Shown: positions 47,575 to 56,469 of the stretch, piece by piece
How positions within the stretch are numbered: the first letter of the stretch is position 1
How the letters are laid out: every line of letters starts with the position of its first letter
NCBI RefSeq assembly: GCF_011065935.2
Contig: NZ_JAAMNH020000002.1
Location: 70,970 to 134,969, forward strand
Reading direction: 5' to 3'
Origin: Clostridium estertheticum
GTDB taxonomy: Bacteria > Bacillota > Clostridia > Clostridiales > Clostridiaceae
DNA: 64,000 nt
The notes under the pieces: generated by a model
The model's database searches: none
What the model was told of the DNA's origin: nothing
Seen by the model: the letters and a program-made list of their open reading frames with translations, nothing else
Made by a program: the position numbers and the translations under genes

Positions 47575-48610
47575 ACTCCTGTATATATAATTCAATATTA
47601 AAGGTAATAATATGATCCTTGTATTCTGCCCATATCTTTCCCTGATGCAATTCCACAATTCTTTTTGCAATAGCAAGACCAAGTCCTGAACCATCCTCAC
47701 CTTTTCTAGAAGTATCTACCCTATAAAATTTTTCAAATATCAAATCCAAGTTTTCTACCTGGATTTGATCTGTCTTGTTTGAGATTGATACAATTACCTT
47801 ATTATTTTTATAACAGAGGTTTACATGAATGTCAGAAGGTTTAGAGCTATACTTTTTTGCGTTTATTAAGATATTATCAAACACCCTTACTATTTTTTCT
47901 ATATCAACATTTATATAAATATCCTGAGGAATATCACTTCTAATTAATAAATCCTCTTTAATAAAGATGGGAACATATTCTCCAATCATTTGTTCTAATA
48001 AACCACTTAAATTAACGTTGCTATAATTTATTTTTATTCCAGGAGTTGTAAGCTTTGTATATTCAAATAATTCATCAATCAACATTTGGAGATGTTGAGA
48101 TTTATGATAAATTGTATCAATGTATTCACATAACTGTTCTTCATTTTTATATTCTTTCTTTCTTAATAAATCAACATATCCCACTATAGAAGTAAGCGGT
48201 GTCCTTAAATCATGAGAAATGTTAGTTATAAGTTCATTTTTAGCCGCTTCTATTTCTTTTTCCAATTCTCTTCTACATTTTAACTCCTTTGACATGGAAT
48301 TGATGATTTCAGAAAGTTCCGCAAGTTCATCCTTTCCACGAATTTCAATGGTAGTACCTAAATCATCATTAGATATTTTCTTAACCCTTTCTGCTATATA
48401 TTTAATATACTTTACCTTTGTATTTATAATTAACAAAAAGGAGAGTATAAATGCCCCTAATGCTAAGAAAAAATCTGAAGGACTTGGCATAATTGCTGCT
48501 AAGCATGTTAAATTAAATAACACAGATACTAACATTGACAAAATAAGGCTTACTAAGATGGAGAGCAAAAGGTTAGTGCCGATTTTACTAGTAATTAAAT
48601 TTATTTTCAT
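47573..48610 (-). CDS. VanS-like sensor histidine kinase
   Basis: 345 residues: two N-terminal membrane segments with a very short outer loop, HAMP linker, HisKA box NISHDLRTPLTSIVGYVDLL, and HATPase with G-box GSGLGLAIAKRIVELHQGK. The almost absent extracellular domain suggests intramembrane sensing, as in kinases that respond to cell-envelope stress. Its ATG overlaps the regulator's stop by four bases (ATGA). Cargo of the composite transposon. Confidence 0.92.
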   Translation of the reverse strand: MKINLITSKIGTNLLLSILVSLILSMLVSVLFNLTCLAAIMPSPSDFFLALGAFILSFLLIINTKVKYIKYIAERVKKISNDDLGTTIEIRGKDELAELSEIINSMSKELKCRRELEKEIEAAKNELITNISHDLRTPLTSIVGYVDLLRKKEYKNEEQLCEYIDTIYHKSQHLQMLIDELFEYTKLTTPGIKINYSNVNLSGLLEQMIGEYVPIFIKEDLLIRSDIPQDIYINVDIEKIVRVFDNILINAKKYSSKPSDIHVNLCYKNNKVIVSISNKTDQIQVENLDLIFEKFYRVDTSRKGEDGSGLGLAIAKRIVELHQGKIWAEYKDHIITFNIELYIQE

Positions 48611-49293
48611 ATTTTATAACCTACTCCCCAAACTGTTTTTATGTAAATGGGATTCTTAGGGTTATGCTCAATCTTTTCTCTTATTTTAGTTATATGAACC
48701 ATTACATTATTATCGGATTTTAAAAAATCCTCTTTCCATACCGATTCATAGATTTTACTCACACTAAACACAATTCCCTTATTTCTAGCCAAAAGCTCTA
48801 ATATATCAAATTCTTTAGGAGTAAGCCGTATTTCACAACCGCCAACACAAACCATACGAGTATCCGTATTAATGGTTAACGCTCCAATTTCAATTATATT
48901 AATATCTGTAATAGCATCCTTATTATATTTTTTATATCTTCTTAACTGTGATTTTACTCTTGCTATTAGTTCCATGGGATTAAAAGGTTTAGTTATATAA
49001 TCATCGGCACCTGAACTAAGGCCATATATTTTGTCCATTTCCTCTGACTTTGCAGAGACCATGATGATAGGCATATGCCTTTCTTCACGTATTTTCATAC
49101 AAGCTTCAATACCATTCATCTCATGCATCATTATATCAAGCATAATTAAATCAATAGTATCTTCTTCTAATATCTTTAATGCTTCTATGGCATTACTTAC
49201 TTTTATTGTTTTATATCCTTCATTTTCTAAATAGATTGAGATTAAATTTCGAATTTTCTCATCATCATCTACAATTAATATTTTTTCATCCAT
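48607..49293 (-). CDS. VanR-like OmpR-family response regulator
   Basis: 228 residues. Receiver domain with DDDEK at the front, phospho-acceptor Asp in LIMLDIMMHEM, Lys in YITKPFNPMEL; C-terminal winged helix (LTPKEFDILELLARNKGIVF, VMVHITKIREKIE). Divergent from the hydrolase gene at 49452 with direct repeats between them. Likely regulates the neighbouring hydrolase/membrane genes. Confidence 0.93.
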   Translation of the reverse strand: MDEKILIVDDDEKIRNLISIYLENEGYKTIKVSNAIEALKILEEDTIDLIMLDIMMHEMNGIEACMKIREERHMPIIMVSAKSEEMDKIYGLSSGADDYITKPFNPMELIARVKSQLRRYKKYNKDAITDINIIEIGALTINTDTRMVCVGGCEIRLTPKEFDILELLARNKGIVFSVSKIYESVWKEDFLKSDNNVMVHITKIREKIEHNPKNPIYIKTVWGVGYKI

Positions 49294-49352
49294 ACTTTAA
49301 GCACTCCTTTAGTATTTTTCTCATTGTATCATATTATCAACTGCAATAAGAA

Positions 49353-49379
49353 AAATCTTAATAAATCTTAATAAATCTA
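49353..49379. promoter_or_regulatory. Direct repeats, candidate response-regulator binding site
   Basis: AAATCTTAAT occurs twice in tandem followed by AAATCTATT, a 10-bp period that places the copies on one helix face as OmpR-family dimers require. Further CTTAA motifs follow (49395-49412). It lies between the divergent regulator and hydrolase genes. Confidence 0.5.
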
Positions 49380-49451
49380 TTGATAGAATATTAAGGTATT
49401 CTTCTTAAAATTAAACTAAGAAAAAATTAATGTTTTAGGAGGAAGATAAAC

Positions 49452-50912
49452 ATGAGACCGTTAGAAATAATTTTAATCACCCTTAATTTCACATTATTGT
49501 ATTGGGGTATTTTGAGTGGTAAGAGGTATAAATGGAATAGTGTTATTACTTTAGCTGTGGCATTTAGCTCAGTTGCTATTCAGCTTGTGGTGGAAGGAGG
49601 GCGTTGGGAGATGCTTCCTGTGTATTTGATACCACTTATTTTAACAGGCTATCATTTTCTGTTCAGACGAAATGGGTACACTATTAGCAAACGTACTATT
49701 ATTATTCAAACTACAATATTGACTTTATATTTATTAATATCAATAGCATTACCTACTTCCTTGCCAGTATTCACATTAGAAAAGCCTACTGGACAATATC
49801 TAGTTGGTACAACGTCTCATCATTGGGTAGATAATACAAGGAAAGAGCCATATTCAAATAACCCAAAGGATAAACGTGAATTGATGGTTCAAATTTGGTA
49901 TCCCACAAAAGAAGGTAATGGAAAAGCTCAAAGCCCTTATATTCAAAACGCTTCAAAAATGCTAAAAGCAGTGCCAACAAGTGTGTTGGGTGTACCAGCC
50001 TTTATTTTAAATAGTCTTGAGTTTGTTAAGACTTATGCAGTTCCTGAAGCATCAGTGTCAGATTCTGAAGCCAGTTATCCAATATTGATTTTTTCACATG
50101 GAATGTTAGGTTTTAGAAATCAAAATATGTTCCAGGTGGAGGAGCTTGCAAGCCATGGCTATATCGTAGTGGGCATCGATTACACTTATGATGCTGCATC
50201 TGTAGTATTCCCTGATGGTAGCGTTGCAACTAATAAAATGGATGAGAAATTAAGCGGCTATAGGAAATTTGATGAGCATATTTCACTTTGGGATGATGAT
50301 TTTCAATTTGTTCTTAATAAACTTCAGGAGCTGAACAGTAAAGATACCAGTGGACGCTTTACTGGTAGAATGGACATGAATAAAATTGGAGCGTTTGGTC
50401 ATTCCTTTGGAGGTGCTACATCCATACAGATGTTAATGAAAGACTCCCGTGTGAAGGCAGCAATTGGAATGGATGCAGGGCTTTATGGATCATTAGCACC
50501 AGAAAAGGGAATAGGAAAACCGTTTCTCATGATGCTTTCAGAAGAGACTACCGATAAAAACAATAGCACTTACGAAGATTTTATAAAAAAAGGTGGAAAA
50601 GGAGATCGTCAGTTATTTGAGGCTCCCAGAAAAGAATATACCCAACGATTAAAAAATGCATTAGCTGGAGGGGGAATATCTATACTTATTCCAAAGACAA
50701 CACATATTAGTTACTCAGACTTTACACTTTATTCTCCGTTGTTACAACTTCCTATTTTTGGGGGGAGAAGTGAGAATCCTCGCTCAGTTCACAAAACCAT
50801 CAATGAATTTAGTGTGGCCTTTTTTGACAGCTATTTAAAACAGGAGGGAAACATACAACTTAATAATTTAGCTATCAAACATCCAGAAGTCAATTTAACA
50901 GTTAATAAGTAA
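49452..50912 (+). CDS. Membrane-anchored alpha/beta hydrolase (PAF-acetylhydrolase-like)
   Basis: 486 residues. Three or four N-terminal membrane segments (residues ~1-105) are followed by a catalytic domain: oxyanion region ILIFSHGMLGFRNQ, nucleophile Ser318 in GAFGHSFGGAT, acidic residue in MDAGLYG and a late His in THISYSDF. The fold matches platelet-activating-factor acetylhydrolase/dienelactone-hydrolase-type lipases. TTAGGAGG precedes ATG. Its place behind an envelope-stress-type two-component system suggests a role on lipids or on an antimicrobial lipopeptide at the outer face. Substrate is inferred only. Confidence 0.82.
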   Translation: MRPLEIILITLNFTLLYWGILSGKRYKWNSVITLAVAFSSVAIQLVVEGGRWEMLPVYLIPLILTGYHFLFRRNGYTISKRTIIIQTTILTLYLLISIALPTSLPVFTLEKPTGQYLVGTTSHHWVDNTRKEPYSNNPKDKRELMVQIWYPTKEGNGKAQSPYIQNASKMLKAVPTSVLGVPAFILNSLEFVKTYAVPEASVSDSEASYPILIFSHGMLGFRNQNMFQVEELASHGYIVVGIDYTYDAASVVFPDGSVATNKMDEKLSGYRKFDEHISLWDDDFQFVLNKLQELNSKDTSGRFTGRMDMNKIGAFGHSFGGATSIQMLMKDSRVKAAIGMDAGLYGSLAPEKGIGKPFLMMLSEETTDKNNSTYEDFIKKGGKGDRQLFEAPRKEYTQRLKNALAGGGISILIPKTTHISYSDFTLYSPLLQLPIFGGRSENPRSVHKTINEFSVAFFDSYLKQEGNIQLNNLAIKHPEVNLTVNK

Positions 50913-50973
50913 ACACTGAAACGAGCACAAAGATGATATCTAAGCATAATGAACAAAGGAGGATAAATAGTAA

Positions 50974-51384
50974 ATGCTCATAATATTTAAATTATCACCA
51001 TATTTTGCAGTTATGTTTTTTATTATAAGTGGGTTTTATTATTTTAGATTTAAAAATATTAAAAGTCAAATTAGGTATGTAGATAAAAGTTCCAGGAAAG
51101 ACTTGGCTAAGGATTATAAAAGAGCAGTAACCCTACATTGTATTTATGGATATATTTCATTTTTTCAAGCCCTGGTTCATGTAGTAACCAAATTTCATAG
51201 TATAATATTATCCTTAAGTTGGTTTCTTGTTTTGCTTTACATTATAGTACTTATTAGCGGTATATATGGTAAGCATTCAAAAAAACTTTTATTCTTTAAT
51301 AAGCATTGGAGAAAGATACATGGATTTATTAGCATATTAGCATTACTAGTGACCGTAGTCCACATACTAGCTGCAGAAATATAG
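50974..51384 (+). CDS. Four-helix membrane protein with conserved histidines
   Basis: 136 residues, four hydrophobic segments. His residues sit inside or at the ends of helices (VTLHCIYGYISFFQALVHVV; KHWRKIHGFISILALLVTVV HILAAEI), a spacing like that of haem-binding ferric-reductase or cytochrome b561-type proteins. AAAGGAGG precedes ATG. 61 bases after the hydrolase and before a terminator, so the two form an operon. Function not known. Confidence 0.65.
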   Translation: MLIIFKLSPYFAVMFFIISGFYYFRFKNIKSQIRYVDKSSRKDLAKDYKRAVTLHCIYGYISFFQALVHVVTKFHSIILSLSWFLVLLYIIVLISGIYGKHSKKLLFFNKHWRKIHGFISILALLVTVVHILAAEI

Positions 51385-51400
51385 ACTTTCTTTGTATAAA

Positions 51401-51436
51401 AAATAGTAGTCTCATTCAGAGGACTACTATTTTTTT
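51401..51436 (+). terminator. Rho-independent terminator
   Basis: AAATAGTAGTC / GACTACTATTT perfect 11-bp stem, 10-nt loop and T-run; ends the hydrolase operon. Confidence 0.85.
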
Positions 51437-51467
51437 ATTAAAGGACCATGTTTAAATGGGGTAGTGC

Positions 51468-53201
51468 CATAGCCATCAAGCTAAGCTAATTAAATAACAG
51501 TTAGCTCTGTTTAAATTATATATTTTACCAATGTTTTTTTCTTTTCATGAGCTTCAATAGATTATCGCAAGTCCATATTAGTAATGAACAATTTCAGGGT
51601 ACAACAAAAAAACACGTATGAAGTGCAAATTTTTGAACTTTATTGAGTTGGCTTATGCTGCGATTTTAACCCTACTTGATGTTTGTTTATAACAAATCCC
51701 AAGTATATCAAAACAGTTTTCTTATCGTTTCTTTGAGATTTAAGACCATTCTTAACTACATTTTCAAATACTAGCTTTAAGGTATTGAAAGTTCTACTTG
51801 GAAATTTCACAAGTTCAAAGTACAGTCTATCAATGTATTCATGCACTATCTCAGAAGCTTTGATTTCACTAGTTTCAAGCCCTCTATTCTCTAAAACTAA
51901 AGTTCTCATTTTAAACATTACAGTAGAACTGAGAAGTAATAAAATGAGTTTCTCATAAAGCTGACGTTGAAACCGTTCTATTTTAACTCGCTTTACACCG
52001 TGTATATGATATATAGATTTCCACGTTTTAAAGATTATTCCTACCTGCCATCTCAAGGAATAAAACTCATGGACCTGCTCTGCACTTAAAACTGCTTCCT
52101 GAATATTGGTTTTATAAATAGATATCCCTAATAATTCAATTGTATTATCACTTTTCTCTATGCCTTTCTTTTTAGCATTCTTCTCACTCTTTTCTGATCT
52201 TTTTTTTAGTTGTTTTCTTGTTAGTTTATATAAGATAAGCCTAGTTTTTAGCGTCTTTTCCTTACCTACATAGACATCCTTAATTTCATAACGTTCCCCA
52301 TCGCTCACCTGTTTCATGATTTCAGAAATATAGATTCTTTTAAATAGAGTTGATTTTCTAGGAGCACCGTTCTTATAATACTCTATATTATCATTTTCTA
52401 TATACACTGCTATATTAGGTTTTAATCTTGATATATAAAAGGCCTCTTTTCTTTCTACATCTAGAAAATCTTCAAAGTTGAAATATCCAAGATCTCTTAA
52501 AATAAGGTCGCCAGCTTTAATGGTATCCCTTATCTTACTCCCAAAAGTATTGTCACTTCCTGATCCAGCACCTACTTGTACATTAACAAGGTTCCCTGAT
52601 TTCAATTCGTATTCTAGCTGTATTTTTACCCCTGAAGGTTGAGAACATCCACCCGATCAGGATAGATATCTTTATAGCTTTCTGGTACTTGAAACGCAGT
52701 GGAATCAAGTATTCTTATTCGCTTAAAATATTCATCCCATACACTTGTTATACAAGTACTATTTGTTATTGTTTGGTGTAATAGCTTCTCGAAAATCCTC
52801 TTTAAAAACTCCACGCATCTTTCATTTAAGCGTTGGTCTAATGCCTGGTTTGAGATAACTATGCCTATTTTTGCACTAAGTCTTGTACATAAGGTAACCA
52901 GTGTATTATTAGCAACTTCAACATCCATAAAGCAGCATAGACAAACGAATTCACATGCTTTAATTTTACCTTTTCTTTTTACAAAACCAGTTTCTCTCGC
53001 TATTTCTTCAATTTCTACTTCTGAAAAACATTTTTTAAGTTCATCAGCAAAAAGTTGTATATCCTCATCCAATTTTGATCTTTCTTCTGTTATCATTATT
53101 ATGTGCCCCCAATGATGTGTTTTTTATTGTCTTTCAAATGATAACATTTCTACAAATGGGGGGCTTTATTTTTATAGAATTCTCTTAGCTTGATGGCTAT
53201 G
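51468..53201 (-). mobile_element. IS4-family insertion sequence, right copy (defective)
   Basis: Same 18-bp ends as the left copy (CATAGCCATCAAGCTAAG at 51468; complement at 53184-53201) and high sequence identity across the interior. The transposase is broken. 51486-51639 is the non-coding left end. Confidence 0.87.
51640..53096 (-). pseudogene. IS4-family transposase, frameshifted and catalytic Glu lost
   Basis: Colinear with the left copy. A single-base deletion near 52655 (GATCAGG where the left copy has GGATCCAGG) shifts the frame in the middle; a second deletion near 51708 (one A lost from an A-run) scrambles the C-terminus. The YREK signature reads YSLRWQVGIIFKTWK, with Gly in place of the catalytic Glu. 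Three independent lesions make it inactive. Confidence 0.9.
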
Positions 53202-53212
53202 GGGTATAGCCA
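53202..53212 (+). repeat. Target-site duplication, right copy
   Basis: GGGTATAGCCA, identical to 45628-45638. Sequence after it continues the interrupted frame to TAG near 53290. 53290-53449 has short open scraps only. Confidence 0.75.
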
Positions 53213-53449
53213 ACATTTCTCTTATTCACACCAACAGGAACAAAAAACGACTATAAATCAAGTAATATCAAGAAAAATTCTATTATATTATTAGCAATGC
53301 AAATACTCACTACCAATCACGAGAACTTAAATTGCTGATAGAAAAAATATCGAAAGCATTAAGGAAAAAAATATTTAATTCACTATGGAAGATAAGTATT
53401 ATTTCTATTAAACCATGTGTCATATTTTTCTTATATTGTTCATCAATCC

Positions 53450-53471
53450 AAAAGGCAGTAATGCCTTTTTT
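53450..53471 (+). terminator. Rho-independent terminator
   Basis: AAAAGGCA-GTAA-TGCCTTTTTT, classic short terminator. Confidence 0.75.
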
Positions 53472-53510
53472 CTTTATAATAATCTCTAGTGGATCATAAG
53501 AAACATTAAT

Positions 53511-53541
53511 ATGCCGAGAGAGTAATATCTCGGGTATTTTT
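53511..53541 (+). terminator. Rho-independent terminator
   Basis: ATGCCGAGA / TCTCGGGTAT stem (one G-T pair), 8-nt loop, TTTTT. Second terminator within 60 bases, isolating the following cassette genes. Confidence 0.7.
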
Positions 53542-53618
53542 ACTTTTTTCTACAAATTATGAAGGATAAATATGGATGTTTGTTGAATTATGTTAATACA
53601 ATGTTTAGAGATATTAAT

Positions 53619-53659
53619 AGATAAAGATTACATTATGTCTATAATGGGAAGTTGGGAAA
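53619..53659 (+). repeat. Cassette-type intergenic repeat, right half
   Basis: AGATAAAGATTACATTATG then TCTATAATGGGAAGTTGGGA: matches the right arm and TATAAT-containing tail of the repeat; the left arm has decayed. Confidence 0.55.
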
Positions 53660-53708
53660 TGATTAAACGGTATCTTATTTAGGTATTAATATTTTGCGAG
53701 GTGACGTT

Positions 53709-54137
53709 ATGCTAATTATCAAATACAATAACAAATATCGAGATGATATGATTTATATGGTGCTTGAAGCAAAAAATGCACTTGGTAGAATTCCAAGGCT
53801 TAACGAGGATTTATTAGATATTGACACATATTACATTTCAAAAGGGGATATGTTTTGGTTAGCAGTCGATGAAAAAGATAGAGTTATCGGCTGCATAGGT
53901 ACAAAAACTACTGATGAACATGAAATGTGGTTGAAAAGGCTCTATGTAAAAGTATCCTTGAAGCGCAATGGAATTGGTGGGCAACTCCTTAAAACCGCGG
54001 AAACCTATGCAACCAGCAACGGCATAACTAATGTGTATACGAGGTTTGCAGAGGATTATGTCGAAGCACAAAATTTTTACCCAAAGAACGGTTTTACTGA
54101 AATTGCTCCAAATGAAATGGTTAAATACTTATCATGA
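53709..54137 (+). CDS. GNAT-family N-acetyltransferase
   Basis: 142 residues. Acetyl-CoA-binding core: WLKRLYVKVSLKRNGIGGQL (V-x-x-x-x-R/K-x-x-G-I-G form), then AETYATSNGITNVYTRFAED, ending FYPKNGFTEIAPNEMVKYL. GAGGTG lies 6 bases before ATG 53709, preferred over TTG 53694. Cytosolic. Substrate unknown. The preceding and following gaps both carry cassette-type repeats. Confidence 0.88.
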   Translation: MLIIKYNNKYRDDMIYMVLEAKNALGRIPRLNEDLLDIDTYYISKGDMFWLAVDEKDRVIGCIGTKTTDEHEMWLKRLYVKVSLKRNGIGGQLLKTAETYATSNGITNVYTRFAEDYVEAQNFYPKNGFTEIAPNEMVKYLS

Positions 54138-54171
54138 GAAAAAAGATCATTATCTTTAATAAATTATGTGG

Positions 54172-54231
54172 AGTTACTAAAGTAAGTAGATAAACTTAAA
54201 TGGTTATGTGTATAATGGGAAGTTAAAAAAT
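54172..54231 (+). repeat. Cassette-type intergenic repeat, 3' two-thirds
   Basis: GTTACTAAAGTAAGTAGATA then TGGTTATGTGTATAATGGGA and AGTT. Right arm and tail are clear; the CATAAAC left arm is not recognisable. Confidence 0.55.
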
Positions 54232-54278
54232 GCGAAAGAAAGATTATTTGAAAACTGCTTGCAAAGGAGATATTTATT

Positions 54279-55271
54279 ATGGAACCTATAGATATAGCAA
54301 AAGATACTTTATTGAAATATGGGATTGAGAATGCATCATTAACCTTGTTACGCCACAATGAGAATTTGGTCTGGAAAGTTGAACTTTCAGAAGGCTTATA
54401 CTATGTATTACGTATTCACATACCAGCAAACGGGCTGGACCTAATTCATCGTGCTGAATGGCTTGAAAGTGAAATGATGTTTTTGAGCGGGTTAAGTGAA
54501 AATAGTGATATTAATGTTCAGAAGCCTATAAGAGCTAAAGATGGTCGATATGTAATTCATCTTCCATTAAATGGTGGGTTTGCAACACTATTATCGTGGT
54601 TGCCTGGCGTAACATTTAACCAATTGGAAAATACAGCAATTCATAATGCATTTTTAGTCGGTGAACTCGTTGCAAAAATGCATGACTATGTTCTTAAGTG
54701 GCCAAACAGTTGCGAATTACCACGCCCTACATATGATTCCGAGCGGGTAATGAATGCGGTAAATTCGCTTGAAGAAGGCATTGGCATGGGGTTGTTTACC
54801 AATGATATGTATACTGAACTCTATGAGGGGGCAATGTGTATATGCAATCAAATGGAGCAGGAAAATTCACGAGAAGGCTGGCACGGTCTGATTCATAGTG
54901 ACTTGGGGCTTGGGAATATTATAATACACGATGGTATTGTATCTCCTATAGATTTCGGCTTATGTGGTCATGGACCATTTTTATTTGACCTTGGAGGGCT
55001 TATGGGGACATTCGACTATACTCAGCTAAGAAAAGCGGTAATTGATGGATATTCAAAACATCGCCCACTTAATCAAAACGATTACCGTTCGATTGAAGCT
55101 TTCTTTATTGCAAGTATATATTTCTTTATGTCAATGCATTTGCATAACATTAAAATACATGAATGGTTTGGACGACGCTTGCCATTGGTCATATCAGATT
55201 ATGTTCGTCCATTTATAAACGAAACTCGATTTTTGCATAAATTAACAGAAAGTGAGAGCGCCGTAGTATAA
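54279..55271 (+). CDS. APH-type phosphotransferase
   Basis: 330 residues with a protein-kinase-like fold. Front lobe with LLRHNENLVWKVEL and VLRIH; catalytic loop HSDLGLGNIIIHDGIVSPID (Brenner motif, catalytic Asp) and metal-binding Asp in IDFGLCGHG. These are aminoglycoside-phosphotransferase/homoserine-kinase-II features. AAAGGAG precedes ATG. It may phosphorylate an antibiotic, choline, homoserine or a sugar; specificity is not readable. One gene of the cassette-like array. Confidence 0.85.
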   Translation: MEPIDIAKDTLLKYGIENASLTLLRHNENLVWKVELSEGLYYVLRIHIPANGLDLIHRAEWLESEMMFLSGLSENSDINVQKPIRAKDGRYVIHLPLNGGFATLLSWLPGVTFNQLENTAIHNAFLVGELVAKMHDYVLKWPNSCELPRPTYDSERVMNAVNSLEEGIGMGLFTNDMYTELYEGAMCICNQMEQENSREGWHGLIHSDLGLGNIIIHDGIVSPIDFGLCGHGPFLFDLGGLMGTFDYTQLRKAVIDGYSKHRPLNQNDYRSIEAFFIASIYFFMSMHLHNIKIHEWFGRRLPLVISDYVRPFINETRFLHKLTESESAVV

Positions 55272-55292
55272 GCATAACATGATATTACATTA

Positions 55293-55320
55293 ATTCACAA
55301 TCTTCATAAGTGTCGACATA
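55293..55320 (+). repeat. Cassette-type intergenic repeat, left end only
   Basis: ATTCACAATCTTCATAAGTG then TCGACATA. It matches the left end of the intron-split copy (CACAATCTTCATAAAGGTCG) and lies 22 bases after the stop of the APH-like gene. The right arm is missing. Confidence 0.5.
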
Positions 55321-55434
55321 GTAAAATATGTTGAACTAAAAGTAGGGATATATATTAATATTTATATAATTGAATAAAGATACAATGTATTAAATATAAA
55401 TTTGCTTATATTCTAAAAAAAGGGTGTGTGAAAA

Positions 55435-55752
55435 ATGTTTGTGGCGTTCATATTAGGAATAAGTTATATGTTATTTGGGGTAACAACTTTTACCTTAAAC
55501 AAGTATCAACGCAAAGAAACAAATTTGAAAAATATGGAGAAAAGGTATGGTAAAATTGATGAAAAGAAATTGTCTAAATCTGAAGGGTTTCATTATTTTT
55601 TTGTTGGTGGAATTTTTATAATTATTGGTATCATTACAAATAGTACAAACCATCATATATCATTCACTTGGGTTATAACATTCATATTATTAGGTTTGTT
55701 TTTTGATATTATTTATCATCTATTACGCAAGAAATATCTTGGCATTAAATAA
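55435..55752 (+). CDS. Small membrane protein
   Basis: 105 residues with three hydrophobic segments: one at the N-terminus (AFILGISYMLFGVTTFTL), a charged stretch, then GFHYFFVGGIFIIIGIITNS and WVITFILLGLFFDIIYHLL. AGGGTGTG precedes ATG. I do not recognise the family with confidence; it resembles DUF3784/DUF3899-like clostridial small membrane proteins. Confidence 0.6.
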   Translation: MFVAFILGISYMLFGVTTFTLNKYQRKETNLKNMEKRYGKIDEKKLSKSEGFHYFFVGGIFIIIGIITNSTNHHISFTWVITFILLGLFFDIIYHLLRKKYLGIK

Positions 55753-55928
55753 TTAAATAAAAGATTAATAAGCGGCTACAGCATTAACTGGGATATTTAT
55801 AGTAGATTTAATTCTGAAATGCAAAAAAAATGTTCACTGCGTAATATTTAAACTGCGTTACAATGGTCTTATATGGTGTCACAACTGTAGAGTATTATGA
55901 ATTAATGAAAAAGGTGGAGGGGCTATAG

Positions 55929-56447
55929 ATGAAAGGTTTATTTTTAGTAGAACCAAATAAGGAATATCAAGAAAGTTTTAGAGATTATGTTTTAGTATAT
56001 AGAGATATTAATGATAAAGACTATTATAAAATATATGAAAAGTCATTAGAAAACTTTGAAGAATATATAAATGATTTATATAATTATTCTCTGGGAATAA
56101 ATTTACCTGAAGGTATGGTCAAAACTTCAACATTTTGGATGATTGATAATAATGTAGTTATTGGAGTAGTACGAGTTAGACGCCAAGAAATGGAACTATA
56201 TGGACATATAGGATATGACATATCACCATATTATAGGAATAAAAGTTATGGAACACAAATTTTAGGTTTAGCATTACAAAAGGCTAAAGAAATAGGAATA
56301 AAAGAACCAATTATAACTCGTGAAGTAAACAACATTGCATCTAAAAAAACTATAGAAAAAAACAATGGTAAATTATTAGATATCATTTTTGATGAAAAAG
56401 ACAATGTAGATGTATGTAAATATAGTATTACAATCTGGACAAGTTGA
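55929..56447 (+). CDS. GNAT-family N-acetyltransferase
   Basis: 172 residues. Core motif GHIGYDISPYYRNKSYGTQI (R-x-x-x-x-G form) followed by ALQKAKEIGIKEPIITREVN and the late SKKTIEKNNGKLLDI typical of predicted-acetyltransferase family members. AAGGTGGAGGGG precedes ATG. Its stop is directly followed by the left end of a cassette-type repeat, which the group II intron has entered 22 bases later. Confidence 0.88.
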   Translation: MKGLFLVEPNKEYQESFRDYVLVYRDINDKDYYKIYEKSLENFEEYINDLYNYSLGINLPEGMVKTSTFWMIDNNVVIGVVRVRRQEMELYGHIGYDISPYYRNKSYGTQILGLALQKAKEIGIKEPIITREVNNIASKKTIEKNNGKLLDIIFDEKDNVDVCKYSITIWTS

Positions 56448-56469
56448 GTCACAATCTTCATAAAGGTCG
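56448..56469 (+). repeat. Cassette-type repeat split by the intron, left part
   Basis: GTCACAATCTTCATAAAGGT then CG, immediately after the GNAT stop codon. It continues after the intron at 58960 as TCATAACAACTGTAAG, restoring the GGTCG-TCATAAC junction present (as TTCGTCATAAAC) in other copies. Confidence 0.75.

Larger units (their letters stand above)
45639..53201. mobile_element. IS4-type composite transposon carrying a two-component system, hydrolase and membrane protein
   Basis: Two same-orientation IS4-type copies (45639-47378 and 51468-53201) bracket about 4 kb of cargo. The outermost ends share an 11-bp duplication (GGGTATAGCCA), whereas the inner flanks of the two copies differ from it and from each other, as expected if the whole block transposed as one unit. 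Right copy is inactive; left copy appears intact. Confidence 0.75.

Noticed and set aside
54279..55271. Aminoglycoside resistance gene
   Set aside because: Only the general APH fold and catalytic motifs are visible; the family includes many kinases of metabolites, so resistance cannot be asserted.
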